Assembly (NCBI RefSeq): GCF_020514095.1
Contig: NZ_VTKY01000005.1
Coordinates: forward strand, 97,721-161,720
DNA: 64,000 bases
Direction of reading: 5' to 3'
From: Synechococcus sp. MU1643
GTDB taxonomy: Bacteria > Cyanobacteriota > Cyanobacteriia > PCC-6307 > Cyanobiaceae
Below the pieces are notes generated by a model. The model did not search any database. It worked only from the letters and a program-made list of their open reading frames with translations, and was not told the DNA's origin. Numbering within the stretch: the first letter of the stretch is position 1; each line of letters opens with the position of its first letter. Shown one piece after another: positions 39,401-51,017 of the stretch. A program made the position numbers and the translations under genes.

Positions 39401-42400
39401 CTAGGCCGCCACAGCCTGCTTGTCGGCCAATCCCATCGCCTCCCGCTCACTGGGTGGGACCAACACCTTGAAGTGATTCTTCGCCGCAGACCAGTCGGCC
39501 AAGAGAGCAGCAGCCTTCTCGCTTCCCGTGAGCGCCACATGCTGTTCCAGCAGCCCCTTCAGAAGCGACTCCTGCTTATCGGTGGTGATGGAGCAGACCT
39601 CAACGATCTCCGGGTTCACTCGAGGAGCGACACTCCCCTGCTCATCCAGCAGGAAGGTCACACCACCGGTCATGCCAGCGCCGACATTGCGGCCGGTGCC
39701 GCCGAGAACAACCACGACACCGCCGGTCATGTACTCACAGCAATGATCACCAGCTCCCTCCACAACCGTGCGGGCACCGCTGTTACGAACACCGAAACGC
39801 TCGCCAGCCCGGCCATGGGCAAACAACTCACCGCCGGTGGCCCCGTAGAGGCAGGTGTTGCCGAGGATCACCTGATCCCCTGGAGAGGCGCAACCGTCTG
39901 ATGGAACCAGGGTGATACAACCGCTGTTCATTCCCTTGCCCACGTAGTCGTTGGCCTCACCTTCCAGACGAACCTGCATGCCCTGCACCAGGAAGGCACC
40001 GAAGCTCTGGCCTGCTGCACCCCGGAAGATGAGATCGAGCTGTCCTTTGAAGCCGCGGTTGCCGTGGCGCTGGGCAATTTCACCAGCCAAACGAGCACAG
40101 ACACTGCGGTCGGTGTTAATGATCTCGATGCTGCGGCTCACGGAACCGTGGTTCTCCAGCGCAGCCATCAGGTCAGCGTCGGCAAGGAGCTGATCTTCAA
40201 GGATCGGTCCATTGCCGTGGGCATGGTCGCTGTGGCGAAGCCAGGAGCGTTCTTCGGCTCCACTGATCGGAGCCAGCAGGCTGGTGAGATCCACGCCCTT
40301 GGTCTTGGTCAGATCAACCGAACGGGCCTTGAGCAAATCGGTGCGGCCAATAAGCTCTTCGAGGCGGGTAACGCCGAGCAGACTCATCAGCTGACGCACT
40401 TCCTCGGCGACGTACCAGAAGAAGTTGACGACGTGCTCGGGGATGCCGGTGAAACGCTTGCGCAGGTTCTCCTTCTGCGTGGCCACACCCACAGGGCAAT
40501 TGTTGGTGTGGCAAACGCGAGCCATGACGCAGCCCTCGGCGATCATCGCGATCGAGCCAAACCCATACTCCTCGGCACCTAAAAGGGCAGCGATCACCAC
40601 ATCCCAGCCGGTTTTCAGACCTCCATCAGCACGCAGCAGAACCCGATCGCGCAGACCGTTCTCCACAAGGGAACGATGCACCTCGGTGAGGCCCAATTCC
40701 CAGGGGCTGCCGGCGTGCTTGATCGAACTCAGAGGAGATGCACCCGTGCCACCGTCATGACCGGAGATCTGAATCACATCTGCGTTGGCCTTGGCCACAC
40801 CCGCAGCGATGGTGCCAATGCCAATCTCAGCCACCAACTTCACGCTCACGGGAGCAGCGGGATGCACCTGGTGCAGATCATGGATCAACTGCGCCAGGTC
40901 TTCGATCGAATAAATGTCGTGATGTGGCGGCGGTGAAATCAAGGCCACACCTGGCTTGCTGTTGCGCAACCAGGCGATGTACTTGTCGACCTTGGGCCCT
41001 GGCAGCTGACCGCCCTCACCGGGCTTGGCGCCCTGGGCCACCTTGATCTCCAGCTGCTTGCCGCTGCGCAAATATTCCGCCGTCACGCCGAAACGACCTG
41101 AAGCCACCTGCTTGATCGCCGAGCAGGCGGTATCGCCATTGTGCAAACCACCAATGCTGGGGAATGAGACGGAACGGCCCTCTCCATCCACATCCTTGAG
41201 GATCTGGAAGCGCGCAGGGTCTTCACCGCCTTCGCCACTGTTGCTCTTGCCACCGATGCGATTCATCGCCACGGCCAGCACTTCATGGGCTTCGCGAGAC
41301 AACGCACCAAGGCTCATTCCGCCTGTGCAGAAGCGGGTGCAGATGCTCTCGACGCTCTCCACCTGATCGAGACCCACTGGGGTGGGAGCCAACTTGAACT
41401 CCAACAGGTCCCGCAGGGCCATCACCGGACGGTTCTGCAACAAGGCCTGATAAGTGGAGAAGTGGTCGTAACCAGGGCCTTGGGCCACCGCCTTGTGCAG
41501 TGCTTTCGAAAGCTCGGGATTGTTGCGGTGGTACTCAGCACCACTGCGGTACTGAACGAAGCCCATGAATTCGAGCTTGCTGCGATTTAGCTCAGGGAAC
41601 GCCTTGGCATGCATCGAGAGCGTTTCGTTCGCCAGCTCAGCCAGCGTCATGCCGGCAACGCGGCTGGTCGTTCCGGTGAAGGCGGTCTCCACCACATCAG
41701 CACCCAAACCGATCGCTTCAAAGATCTGAGCGCCGTGATAGCTGGCCAGCAATGAAATTCCGATCTTGGAGAGGATCTTGCGCAGACCGTTCTCCAGGGA
41801 CTCGCGAACGTTGGCCTGGGCCTGGTCGGCGTCAAGGGCGGGCAACTTGCCCTGCTCCATCCGCTTCTTGGTCTTGGGGTGATCCAGCCAGTGGCGGGTG
41901 GTCTCCCAAGTGAGCCAAGGGCACACAGCACTGGCGCCGTAACCAATCAGGCACGCCATGTGGTGGGTACTCCAGCACTGGGCGGTGTCCACCACCAGAG
42001 AGCACTGCAGCCGCAACTTCTGGCGCAGCAGATGGTGATGAACAGCACCAACAGCCAGCAAAGCAGGCATCGCCACAGTCGTGGGGGTCAGCTGTACCGC
42101 CGCCCCAGCGCCGTCGACCCGATCTGACAGCACCAGCACCTGCGCACCGGCGCGCACCGCCTGTTCCGAAACGCTGCACAGCGCGGCAATGGCCTGTTGC
42201 AGGCCTCCCGCACACGACTCCACAGCCACCTGAGTGGACACGGTCTTGACGGGCAAGCCCTGCTCACTGATCGCCGCCAGTTCCGCCTCGTTCAAAACGG
42301 GCGTCTCAAGATGAATGACGGAGGCAGCTTCCGGCTGGGGCTTCAGGGCAGGACGGCGTTCACCCAGATGCATCTCCAGGCTCATCACCAGCTTTTCCCT

Positions 42401-44002
42401 CAGGGGATCGATCGGAGGGTTAGTGACCTGGGCGAAGCGCTGTTTGAAGTAGTCGTAAAGCAGGTGGGGCTTATCGGAGAGCACCGCCAGGGGGATGTCA
42501 TCACCCATGCAGTAGGTGGGCTCCTTCCCGAGGGCCGCCATGTCTTCGATGATCAGATCGAAGTCTTCAGCGGTGAAGCCCATGGCGGTTTGCAACCGCA
42601 GCAGGTCGAGTTCACCCACCTTTCGATCTTGGGTCCAGGGCTGTGGTGCCACACCGCGACGATGCTGCTGCAGCCAATCGGCATAGGGGAAGCGCCGTGC
42701 CGCGTCTTCCTTCACCGACCAGTTGTCGAGCAACTCCCCGCGTTCCAGATCAACGGCCACCATCTGGCCTGGGCCAAGACGCCCCTTCTGAAGAATCGTC
42801 TTGTCGCTGAGATCCACCACGCCGGTCTCCGATCCCATGATCACGAAACCGTCTGCCGTGGTGCACCAACGCGCGGGGCGCAGCCCGTTGCGATCAAGCG
42901 TGGCACCTACACGCTTGCCGTCGGCAAAAACCAACAGGGCCGGGCCATCCCAGGGCTCCTGAATTCCCGCGTTGAATTCGTACATCGCCGTCACATCAGG
43001 ACGACTGTCGAGATCGGGCTGATTGCGAAACGCTTCGGGCACCAGCGTGATGAGGCTGTCGGTAATTGACCGACCGCTGCGCACCATTAATTCCAAGGTG
43101 GCATCCAGGTTGGCGGAATCGCTGAAGGCAGGGTTCACCACCGGAATCAGGTCATCAGCCGCCTCGCCCCAGACGTTCTCGAGGCTAGCTTCTGAGGCCT
43201 TGGCCCAGTTGAGGTTGCCCAGCAAAGTATTGATTTCACCGTTGTGGCCCAGAAGCCGCATCGGCTGCGCCAAGGGCCAGCGCGGCAGCGTGTTGGTGCT
43301 GAAGCGACGGTGATAAACGGCAAAGCTCACCTCAAATCGAGGGTCCTGCAGGTCGGCGTAGAACTGCGCCAGCACCTCGGAGCGCACCATCCCCTTGTAG
43401 ACAACCGTCCGGCTGCTGAGGGAAGCGACATAAACGTCCTGAGCCACCTCAGCACCCAGAGCCGCCCGCACACGGGCACCGATGCGCCGCCGCAACCGCA
43501 GCAGCTGCCCATCAAACGTTGCATCGTCTGCATCACCATTCAGCACCCACTGCTCAATCACAGGAGCCGTGGCACGAGCCAAGGGGCCTAGAACCACAGG
43601 GTCGACAGGCACCGTTCGCCACCCCAGAGGCTGCATGCCGAGGGCTCTGGCCTCTTCATCACACAGACCTCTCACCTCAGCACGACGGCTGGCATCCGTC
43701 GGCATGAACATCATTCCGAGGCCCCGTGCTGCAGCCGCATCGGACCAGACGGCTTTCAGATACGACCAGGGGATCTCGCACAGAACCCCTGCGCCGTCGC
43801 CGGAGTCGCCATCCCCCCCGCAACCACCGCGGTGCTCCATGCATCCCAGACCACGAAGGGCCTGCTCCAGCACCCAATGGCTGGCCTGTCCCTGGAGCTG
43901 GGCCAGGAAACCAACGCCACATGCATCCTTCTCACCCTCAACAACCTCAGGTGCAGGGCTGTCGCAATAAGGCCAGACAGCGGAACGGATGGCGTCAGAC
44001 AT
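39401..44002 (-). CDS. gltB: Ferredoxin-dependent glutamate synthase
   Basis: A 1533-residue Fd-GOGAT (also called GlsF), which converts glutamine plus 2-oxoglutarate to two glutamates with reduced ferredoxin. The N-terminal nucleophile is Cys28 in KDACGVGF, exposed after removal of a short propeptide. The [3Fe-4S] cluster motif is CVMARVCHTNNC. The FMN-binding and C-terminal GXGXG beta-helix domains complete it, with no adjacent small subunit. An upstream ATG at 44059 is also in frame; the ATG at 44002 gives the usual length. It is divergent from the phosphodiester-glycosidase gene. Confidence 0.95.
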   Translation of the reverse strand: MSDAIRSAVWPYCDSPAPEVVEGEKDACGVGFLAQLQGQASHWVLEQALRGLGCMEHRGGCGGDGDSGDGAGVLCEIPWSYLKAVWSDAAAARGLGMMFMPTDASRRAEVRGLCDEEARALGMQPLGWRTVPVDPVVLGPLARATAPVIEQWVLNGDADDATFDGQLLRLRRRIGARVRAALGAEVAQDVYVASLSSRTVVYKGMVRSEVLAQFYADLQDPRFEVSFAVYHRRFSTNTLPRWPLAQPMRLLGHNGEINTLLGNLNWAKASEASLENVWGEAADDLIPVVNPAFSDSANLDATLELMVRSGRSITDSLITLVPEAFRNQPDLDSRPDVTAMYEFNAGIQEPWDGPALLVFADGKRVGATLDRNGLRPARWCTTADGFVIMGSETGVVDLSDKTILQKGRLGPGQMVAVDLERGELLDNWSVKEDAARRFPYADWLQQHRRGVAPQPWTQDRKVGELDLLRLQTAMGFTAEDFDLIIEDMAALGKEPTYCMGDDIPLAVLSDKPHLLYDYFKQRFAQVTNPPIDPLREKLVMSLEMHLGERRPALKPQPEAASVIHLETPVLNEAELAAISEQGLPVKTVSTQVAVESCAGGLQQAIAALCSVSEQAVRAGAQVLVLSDRVDGAGAAVQLTPTTVAMPALLAVGAVHHHLLRQKLRLQCSLVVDTAQCWSTHHMACLIGYGASAVCPWLTWETTRHWLDHPKTKKRMEQGKLPALDADQAQANVRESLENGLRKILSKIGISLLASYHGAQIFEAIGLGADVVETAFTGTTSRVAGMTLAELANETLSMHAKAFPELNRSKLEFMGFVQYRSGAEYHRNNPELSKALHKAVAQGPGYDHFSTYQALLQNRPVMALRDLLEFKLAPTPVGLDQVESVESICTRFCTGGMSLGALSREAHEVLAVAMNRIGGKSNSGEGGEDPARFQILKDVDGEGRSVSFPSIGGLHNGDTACSAIKQVASGRFGVTAEYLRSGKQLEIKVAQGAKPGEGGQLPGPKVDKYIAWLRNSKPGVALISPPPHHDIYSIEDLAQLIHDLHQVHPAAPVSVKLVAEIGIGTIAAGVAKANADVIQISGHDGGTGASPLSSIKHAGSPWELGLTEVHRSLVENGLRDRVLLRADGGLKTGWDVVIAALLGAEEYGFGSIAMIAEGCVMARVCHTNNCPVGVATQKENLRKRFTGIPEHVVNFFWYVAEEVRQLMSLLGVTRLEELIGRTDLLKARSVDLTKTKGVDLTSLLAPISGAEERSWLRHSDHAHGNGPILEDQLLADADLMAALENHGSVSRSIEIINTDRSVCARLAGEIAQRHGNRGFKGQLDLIFRGAAGQSFGAFLVQGMQVRLEGEANDYVGKGMNSGCITLVPSDGCASPGDQVILGNTCLYGATGGELFAHGRAGERFGVRNSGARTVVEGAGDHCCEYMTGGVVVVLGGTGRNVGAGMTGGVTFLLDEQGSVAPRVNPEIVEVCSITTDKQESLLKGLLEQHVALTGSEKAAALLADWSAAKNHFKVLVPPSEREAMGLADKQAVAA

Positions 44003-44104
44003 AGGAAACTCAACCGGACGATCGCATGGCTCTGCAGCTTCGAGCTCTGCAGAAACCATCTCGAGGGACGATCCTAGGCAGGCGCCTCACCGCCAAGGCA
44101 TTTC

Positions 44105-45790
44105 ATGCTGGCCTTTGCCCCACTTCCCGCGCCACCGCCCGAGCTTCGCCCGGCGCCGAACCAGAGCGGTGAGGTGATGCAAATCGGGCAAGAGCGCAGC
44201 AAAGCGATTTGGCTTTGGAGGGGCCGCGACGCAGCTCCAGAGGAGCTGTGGCTGCCCCTGGAGGTTCTGGAGTCCCGACTGGGTTTCAGACGGGTGTCTC
44301 GCTTCGATGGAGAGGCACTGGAATGGTTTGGTCGAACAGTCCCCTTGACCTCAATGACGACCCGATCTCTCGGGGACGAAGTCGGCCTTGAAGTAAGCGA
44401 CTGGTTGGCCGCAACAGGCGTCAGCTCCAAAGTGAGAGGAACCACCTTGGAGCTGCGGCTGCCCCCTCCAACGGTGAACAACCTTCGCCGCGGCAAGGGT
44501 TCAACAGCCGATCGTTTGGTGCTGGACCTGACCGGCCCTGCCCTGGTGCAGCGGTTGAACGGCGACCTGTTGCTGGAACTAAAGATGTCGCGGACCCAGC
44601 GACGTCAACTCAAGGCGTGGGGGCTCACCCCAGAGCAGCATCGGCACGGCGGCCTTGTGCTGAAGGGGCAAGCCACCAAGTTGAGGAGCCTGAGCCTGGC
44701 GTCCCCCTGGCGGGTGGTGCTGGATGGCGTGCAGGTCGGCGGTCGCCGCCCAGCTCAAAGCGCACGCCTGCCCCTTAGCGATCCAGCTGTAGCTCAAATG
44801 CTGAGGAGGGGCTTCGTCTTGGAGCGACGCACCATCAAGGTGGGGGTGAAACCCATTCAGGTGTTCCGTGCCGGCGGCGACCTGAGCCGTCTCGGCATCA
44901 CCCTTCAGCCCCTGGTCAAGGCCGAACAGCAACAGGGCCTGCGTTTTCTGCCTCAGCTTTCCCAACCCGCAGGAGCGCTGGTCGCAGTAAATGGAGGCTT
45001 TTTCAACCGGATCAATCAAGTCCCCCTGGGGGCCTTGAGGCATCAGGGGGTCTGGCTTTCAGGTCCGATCCTGAACCGCGGCGTGATCGCTTGGGGGGCC
45101 TCAGGAGATCTGCAATTCGGCCGGCTGCGGCTGAACCAGACGCTGCAGGTGAACAACGGTCGCCGTTGGAGCCTCACGGCACTCAACAGCGGTTACGTCC
45201 AGAAGGGGCTGAGCCTCTACACACCTGCATGGGGGGCCCGCTACCGGGCCCTGAGCGGCGAGGAGGAAGCTCTGTTAATTCGCGGCGGCCGCGTCGAGAC
45301 AACATTCGACCACCACAGCCTGCAACGTGGCATCGCCATTCCCAAAGACGCTGCGTTGGTGATCGCCCGCGGGCGGGCGCCACTGCCCGCTCGACCTGGT
45401 GATCGGATCGAGGTGAAAGCGCGATCCAGTTCTCCCCTGGCCCAACATCCCAATGTTCTGGGCGGCGGTCCGCTTCTGATGCAAAACGGCCAAGTGGTGC
45501 TGAATGGACGCCAGGAAGGATTTAGTCCTGGCTTCATGAGCTTGGCGGCACCGAGAACGGTGGTGGCTCAGGGGCCGAGCGGCCAATGGCTGATGACCTT
45601 GCGTGGTGCCGCTGGCGGTGATCCCACTCTTGTGGAAACAGCCCTGGTAGCCAAGCAACTGGGCCTGCGAGATGCCTTGAACATGGATGGCGGCAGTTCC
45701 ACCACCCTCGTGGTGGCCGGACGAACCGTGATGAACGGCCGAGGCAGCACCCCGAGAGTCCATAACGGTCTGGGGCTCATCCCCCTCTGA
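44105..45790 (+). CDS. Phosphodiester-glycosidase (NAGPA)-domain protein
   Basis: A 561-residue protein. The C-terminal half (about residues 290-560) is the NAGPA domain of phosphodiester glycosidases, with VNGGFFNRINQVPLGAL and NMDGGSSTTLVVAGRTVMNG. The N-terminal part (about residues 80-210) has beta-rich segments such as DRLVLDLTGPA that resemble an AMIN-like domain of cell-wall binding proteins. No standard signal peptide is seen, and no upstream start codon is available in frame (stop at 44075). The natural substrate is unknown; envelope polysaccharide turnover is possible. Confidence 0.8.
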   Translation: MLAFAPLPAPPPELRPAPNQSGEVMQIGQERSKAIWLWRGRDAAPEELWLPLEVLESRLGFRRVSRFDGEALEWFGRTVPLTSMTTRSLGDEVGLEVSDWLAATGVSSKVRGTTLELRLPPPTVNNLRRGKGSTADRLVLDLTGPALVQRLNGDLLLELKMSRTQRRQLKAWGLTPEQHRHGGLVLKGQATKLRSLSLASPWRVVLDGVQVGGRRPAQSARLPLSDPAVAQMLRRGFVLERRTIKVGVKPIQVFRAGGDLSRLGITLQPLVKAEQQQGLRFLPQLSQPAGALVAVNGGFFNRINQVPLGALRHQGVWLSGPILNRGVIAWGASGDLQFGRLRLNQTLQVNNGRRWSLTALNSGYVQKGLSLYTPAWGARYRALSGEEEALLIRGGRVETTFDHHSLQRGIAIPKDAALVIARGRAPLPARPGDRIEVKARSSSPLAQHPNVLGGGPLLMQNGQVVLNGRQEGFSPGFMSLAAPRTVVAQGPSGQWLMTLRGAAGGDPTLVETALVAKQLGLRDALNMDGGSSTTLVVAGRTVMNGRGSTPRVHNGLGLIPL

Positions 45791-45824
45791 GACCTGCAAA
45801 AGTGGGGGCCCCGATGAACTGAGC

Positions 45825-46151
45825 ATGGCTGCCAATCTGCGGCTGACTGCTGCCGCTGCTGCCGAGCTAGGGCGTCAAGCGGCCGTGGCGGGAACACCGG
45901 GGCAGATGCATCTCGATCTCACTCCCGGGGAGTGCGCACAACATGTGCTGCGCATCCGGGCAGGACATTTGGCCGGCGTCGCGATCGCAAGGGCCGATGG
46001 CGTGACTCTGCACGCCCCTACAGAACAACTCAAATTGCTTGAAGGCCTTTGCCTGGACTATCGGGGCGACCTCAGTGGTGGTGGTTTTCTGATCCGCAAC
46101 AGCGACGGTGTTGAGCCCTGTGCATGCGGCAGCGCCTTCAGCCGCGTTTGA
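45825..46151 (+). CDS. A-type iron-sulfur carrier-like protein with altered cysteine pattern
   Basis: A 108-residue protein resembling the HesB/IscA/SufA family. The C-terminal C-x-C-G motif is present (PCACGSAF, Cys99 and Cys101), but the first conserved cysteine in a CSG context is replaced by a region with Cys37 (TPGECAQHV). Family members carry or insert Fe-S clusters. Given the changed ligand set, cluster binding here is uncertain; the protein may be a divergent paralogue. It lies immediately upstream of rpsL. Confidence 0.7.
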   Translation: MAANLRLTAAAAAELGRQAAVAGTPGQMHLDLTPGECAQHVLRIRAGHLAGVAIARADGVTLHAPTEQLKLLEGLCLDYRGDLSGGGFLIRNSDGVEPCACGSAFSRV

Positions 46152-46192
46152 GGGGGGACCATCACCCGGTATCGTGGTCGATTGTCGAATCA

Positions 46193-46208
46193 GGTCGGGA
46201 GTCCGACC
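46193..46208 (+). promoter_or_regulatory. Hairpin upstream of rpsL
   Basis: GGTCGG (46193-46198) pairs perfectly with CCGACC (46203-46208) around the loop GAGT, ending 15 nt before the rpsL ATG at 46224. Its position close to the start site of the str operon suggests a translation-related element, although a 6-bp stem can occur by chance in GC-rich DNA. Confidence 0.35.
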
Positions 46209-46223
46209 GCTCACCGACCATCG

Positions 46224-46598
46224 ATGCCAACCATCCAACAGCTGATCCGCACTGAGCGCTCACGCCTCAAGGCCAAGACCAAGTCACCAGCCCTGAAGTC
46301 GTGTCCTGAGCGTCGCGGTGTTTGCACCCGCGTTTACACCTCAACGCCCAAAAAGCCAAACTCGGCTCTGCGCAAGGTGGCACGTGTACGCCTGACCTCC
46401 GGCTTTGAAGTCACGGCTTATATCGGCGGTGTCGGTCACAACCTGCAGGAACACTCGGTGGTGTTGATCCGCGGCGGTCGTGTCAAAGACCTACCGGGCG
46501 TCCGTTACCACATCATCCGCGGAACCTTGGATACCGCTGGCGTGAAAGACCGGCGTCAGTCCCGCTCCAAGTACGGCGCCAAGGCTCCGAAGGAGTGA
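46224..46598 (+). CDS. rpsL: 30S ribosomal protein S12
   Basis: A 124-residue S12 starting [20 protein letters not shown]. The decoding-centre segments [17 protein letters not shown] and the lysine-rich region around [13 protein letters not shown] are intact. The upstream in-frame extension to 46182 is not S12-like. First gene of the str operon (rpsL-rpsG-fusA-tuf-rpsJ). A run of nine T (46606-46614) lies just after its stop. Confidence 0.98.
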   Translation: MPTIQQLIRTERSRLKAKTKSPALKSCPERRGVCTRVYTSTPKKPNSALRKVARVRLTSGFEVTAYIGGVGHNLQEHSVVLIRGGRVKDLPGVRYHIIRGTLDTAGVKDRRQSRSKYGAKAPKE

Positions 46599-46639
46599 TC
46601 ACCGGTTTTTTTTTCATCCCCATAACGTTCTGATCTCTA

Positions 46640-47110
46640 ATGTCACGCCGCAACGCCGCTGAGAAGCGCCCGATTCTTCCCGACCCTCAGTTCAACAGCC
46701 GTCTCGCCACGATGATGGTTGTGCGCCTGATGCAGCACGGCAAGAAGTCGACAGCGCAACGGATCCTGTCCGACGCGTTCGGCCTGATCAACGAGCGCAC
46801 CGGCGGAGATCCGCTCGAACTGTTCGAGACTGCCGTCAAGAACGCCACACCCCTGGTGGAAGTACGCGCCCGCCGCGTTGGTGGTGCCACTTATCAGGTG
46901 CCCATGGAAGTGCGCCAGGAGCGCGGCACTGCCATGGCCCTGCGCTGGCTCGTGAGCTTCTCTCGCTCCCGGAATGGCCGGAGCATGGCCCAGAAGCTGG
47001 CTGGAGAACTGATGGATGCCGCCAACGAGGCTGGCAATGCCGTTCGCAAGCGCGAAGAAACCCACAAGATGGCAGAAGCCAACAAGGCTTTCGCCCACTA
47101 CCGCTACTGA
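46640..47110 (+). CDS. rpsG: 30S ribosomal protein S7
   Basis: A 156-residue S7 starting [20 protein letters not shown], with [20 protein letters not shown] and the C-terminal helices. S7 nucleates assembly of the 30S head and in Escherichia coli represses the str operon; no confirmed site is present here. It lies 41 nt after rpsL. Confidence 0.98.
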   Translation: MSRRNAAEKRPILPDPQFNSRLATMMVVRLMQHGKKSTAQRILSDAFGLINERTGGDPLELFETAVKNATPLVEVRARRVGGATYQVPMEVRQERGTAMALRWLVSFSRSRNGRSMAQKLAGELMDAANEAGNAVRKREETHKMAEANKAFAHYRY

Positions 47111-47121
47111 GCCTCGCGTGA

Positions 47122-47149
47122 CAGCCATCAACACAGATGTTCATGGCTG
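47122..47149 (+). promoter_or_regulatory. Hairpin between rpsG and fusA
   Basis: CAGCCAT (47122-47128) pairs with ATGGCTG (47143-47149); inside, after a C/C mismatch, AACA (47130-47133) pairs with TGTT (47138-47141) around CAGA. It lies 12 nt after rpsG and is not followed by a T-run, so it looks like an intercistronic RNA structure (mRNA processing or translational control) rather than a terminator. Confidence 0.5.
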
Positions 47150-47199
47150 ACCTGTAGAGTCACCCCGCCTTTTCACGCCCCACCCCCGGAGAATTTCCT

Positions 47200-49275
<2,076 letters not shown>

Positions 49276-49319
49276 TCTCTAAACTCCTCCCAATCCAACC
49301 CTCGATTCTTTAAACACCC

Positions 49320-50519
49320 ATGGCACGCGAGAAGTTCGAAAGGAACAAGCCCCACGTCAACATCGGCACCATCGGCCACGTTGACCACGGCAAGACCACC
49401 CTCACCGCTGCGATCACCAACGTGCTCGCCAAGAAGGGTCAGGCTGAGGTTCAGAACTATGCCGATATCGACGGCGCACCCGAAGAGCGTGAGCGCGGCA
49501 TCACCATCAACACCGCTCACGTTGAGTACGAAACCGAGACGCGTCACTACGCTCACGTGGACTGCCCTGGCCACGCGGACTATGTGAAGAACATGATCAC
49601 CGGTGCCGCTCAGATGGACGGCGCCATCCTGGTGTGTGCTGCCACCGACGGCCCCATGGCCCAGACCAAAGAGCACATCCTTCTGGCCAAGCAGGTGGGC
49701 GTTCCCGCTCTGGTGGTTGCACTGAACAAGTGCGACATGGTCGATGACGAGGAGATCATCGAACTGGTGGAAATGGAGATCCGTGAACTGCTCTCCAGCT
49801 ACGACTTCCCCGGCGATGACATCCCTGTCGTTCAGGTGTCTGGCCTGAAGGCCATCGAAGGAGAGGCTGAGTGGGAAGCCAAGATCGAGGAACTGATGTC
49901 GGCTGTTGACGCCAGCATTCCTGAGCCCGAGCGGGAAGTGGACAAGCCCTTCTTGATGGCTGTGGAAGACGTCTTCTCCATCACCGGTCGTGGCACTGTC
50001 GCCACCGGCCGTATTGAGCGCGGCATCGTCAAAGTCGGCGAAGAAATCGAGATCGTCGGTATTCGCGAGCCTCGCAAAACAACCGTCACCGGTGTTGAGA
50101 TGTTCCGCAAGCTGCTCGACGAGGGCATGGCTGGCGACAACGTTGGCCTGCTGCTTCGCGGCATCCAGAAGGAAGACATCGAACGCGGCATGGTGCTGGT
50201 GAAGCCTGGCTCCATCACCCCTCACACCAAGTTCGAGGGTCAGGTGTACGTGCTGAAGAAGGAAGAAGGCGGCCGCCACACTCCTTTCTTCGCTGGCTAC
50301 CGCCCGCAGTTCTACATCCGTACAACGGATGTGACCGGCCAGATCACCGCCTTCACCGCTGAAGACGGCAGCAATGTCGAAATGGTGATGCCTGGTGACA
50401 ACATCCAGATGACTGGTGAGCTGATCTGTCCTGTTGCGATGGAAACCGGCATGCGTTTCGCTATCCGCGAAGGCGGCCGCACCATCGGTGCTGGCGTGGT
50501 CTCCAAGATCATCGAGTGA
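49320..50519 (+). CDS. tuf: Elongation factor Tu
   Basis: A 399-residue EF-Tu with P-loop [30 protein letters not shown] and NKCD motifs. It delivers aminoacyl-tRNA to the ribosome. Only one tuf is visible here. Codon use is strongly biased, as expected for a very highly expressed gene. A hairpin lies between it and rpsJ. Confidence 0.99.
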   Translation: MAREKFERNKPHVNIGTIGHVDHGKTTLTAAITNVLAKKGQAEVQNYADIDGAPEERERGITINTAHVEYETETRHYAHVDCPGHADYVKNMITGAAQMDGAILVCAATDGPMAQTKEHILLAKQVGVPALVVALNKCDMVDDEEIIELVEMEIRELLSSYDFPGDDIPVVQVSGLKAIEGEAEWEAKIEELMSAVDASIPEPEREVDKPFLMAVEDVFSITGRGTVATGRIERGIVKVGEEIEIVGIREPRKTTVTGVEMFRKLLDEGMAGDNVGLLLRGIQKEDIERGMVLVKPGSITPHTKFEGQVYVLKKEEGGRHTPFFAGYRPQFYIRTTDVTGQITAFTAEDGSNVEMVMPGDNIQMTGELICPVAMETGMRFAIREGGRTIGAGVVSKIIE

Positions 50520-50543
50520 TCAGCGCAAGCTGAACCTCACGGC

Positions 50544-50575
50544 AGGAGATGGAGGGGCCTAGCCCCCCATCTCCT
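50544..50575 (+). terminator. Long hairpin between tuf and rpsJ
   Basis: AGGAGATGG (50544-50552) pairs with CCATCTCCT (50567-50575), and after one mismatch GGG pairs with CCC near the loop, about 12 base pairs in total. The downstream sequence (ACATTTCTAAG) has no clean T-run. This may lower read-through or be a processing site, separating very abundant tuf mRNA from rpsJ. Confidence 0.5.
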
Positions 50576-50640
50576 ACATTTCTAAGAACCTCGACAACTG
50601 AAGTCCTACTTCGAACTCGAAGATTTTTCGTCCCCCTCCT

Positions 50641-50961
50641 ATGTCCACTGCCATCGCTCAGCAGAAAATCCGCATCCGCCTGAAGGCGTTCGACCGCCGC
50701 ATGCTGGATCTCTCATGCGAGAAAATCATTGATACGGCCGATAACACCGCTGCTACCGCAATCGGCCCGATCCCCCTGCCCACGAAACGCAAGATTTACT
50801 GCGTTTTGCGCTCTCCCCACGTGGACAAGGACTCCCGCGAGCACTTCGAGACCCGCACCCACCGTCGGATTATTGACATCTACAGCCCGTCTGCCAAGAC
50901 CATCGATGCGCTGATGAAGCTCGATCTCCCCAGTGGTGTGGACATCGAAGTGAAGCTCTGA
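50641..50961 (+). CDS. rpsJ: 30S ribosomal protein S10
   Basis: A 106-residue S10 starting [20 protein letters not shown], with [20 protein letters not shown] and the C-terminal [12 protein letters not shown]10 (also NusE) binds in the 30S head and takes part in transcription antitermination. In cyanobacteria rpsJ lies behind tuf instead of ahead of rplC, as seen here. Confidence 0.98.
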   Translation: MSTAIAQQKIRIRLKAFDRRMLDLSCEKIIDTADNTAATAIGPIPLPTKRKIYCVLRSPHVDKDSREHFETRTHRRIIDIYSPSAKTIDALMKLDLPSGVDIEVKL

Positions 50962-50975
50962 TCCGTTCGATCAGA
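50957..50975 (+). terminator. Hairpin at the rpsJ stop codon
   Basis: TCTGATC (50957-50963, including the stop codon) pairs with GATCAGA (50969-50975) around CGTTC. The following ACTTCACTTTCC has only short T-runs. It may be a weak terminator of the str operon. Confidence 0.35.
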
Positions 50976-51017
50976 ACTTCACTTTCCTAGGATTCAGTTG
51001 CATACAACACGTCGTTC

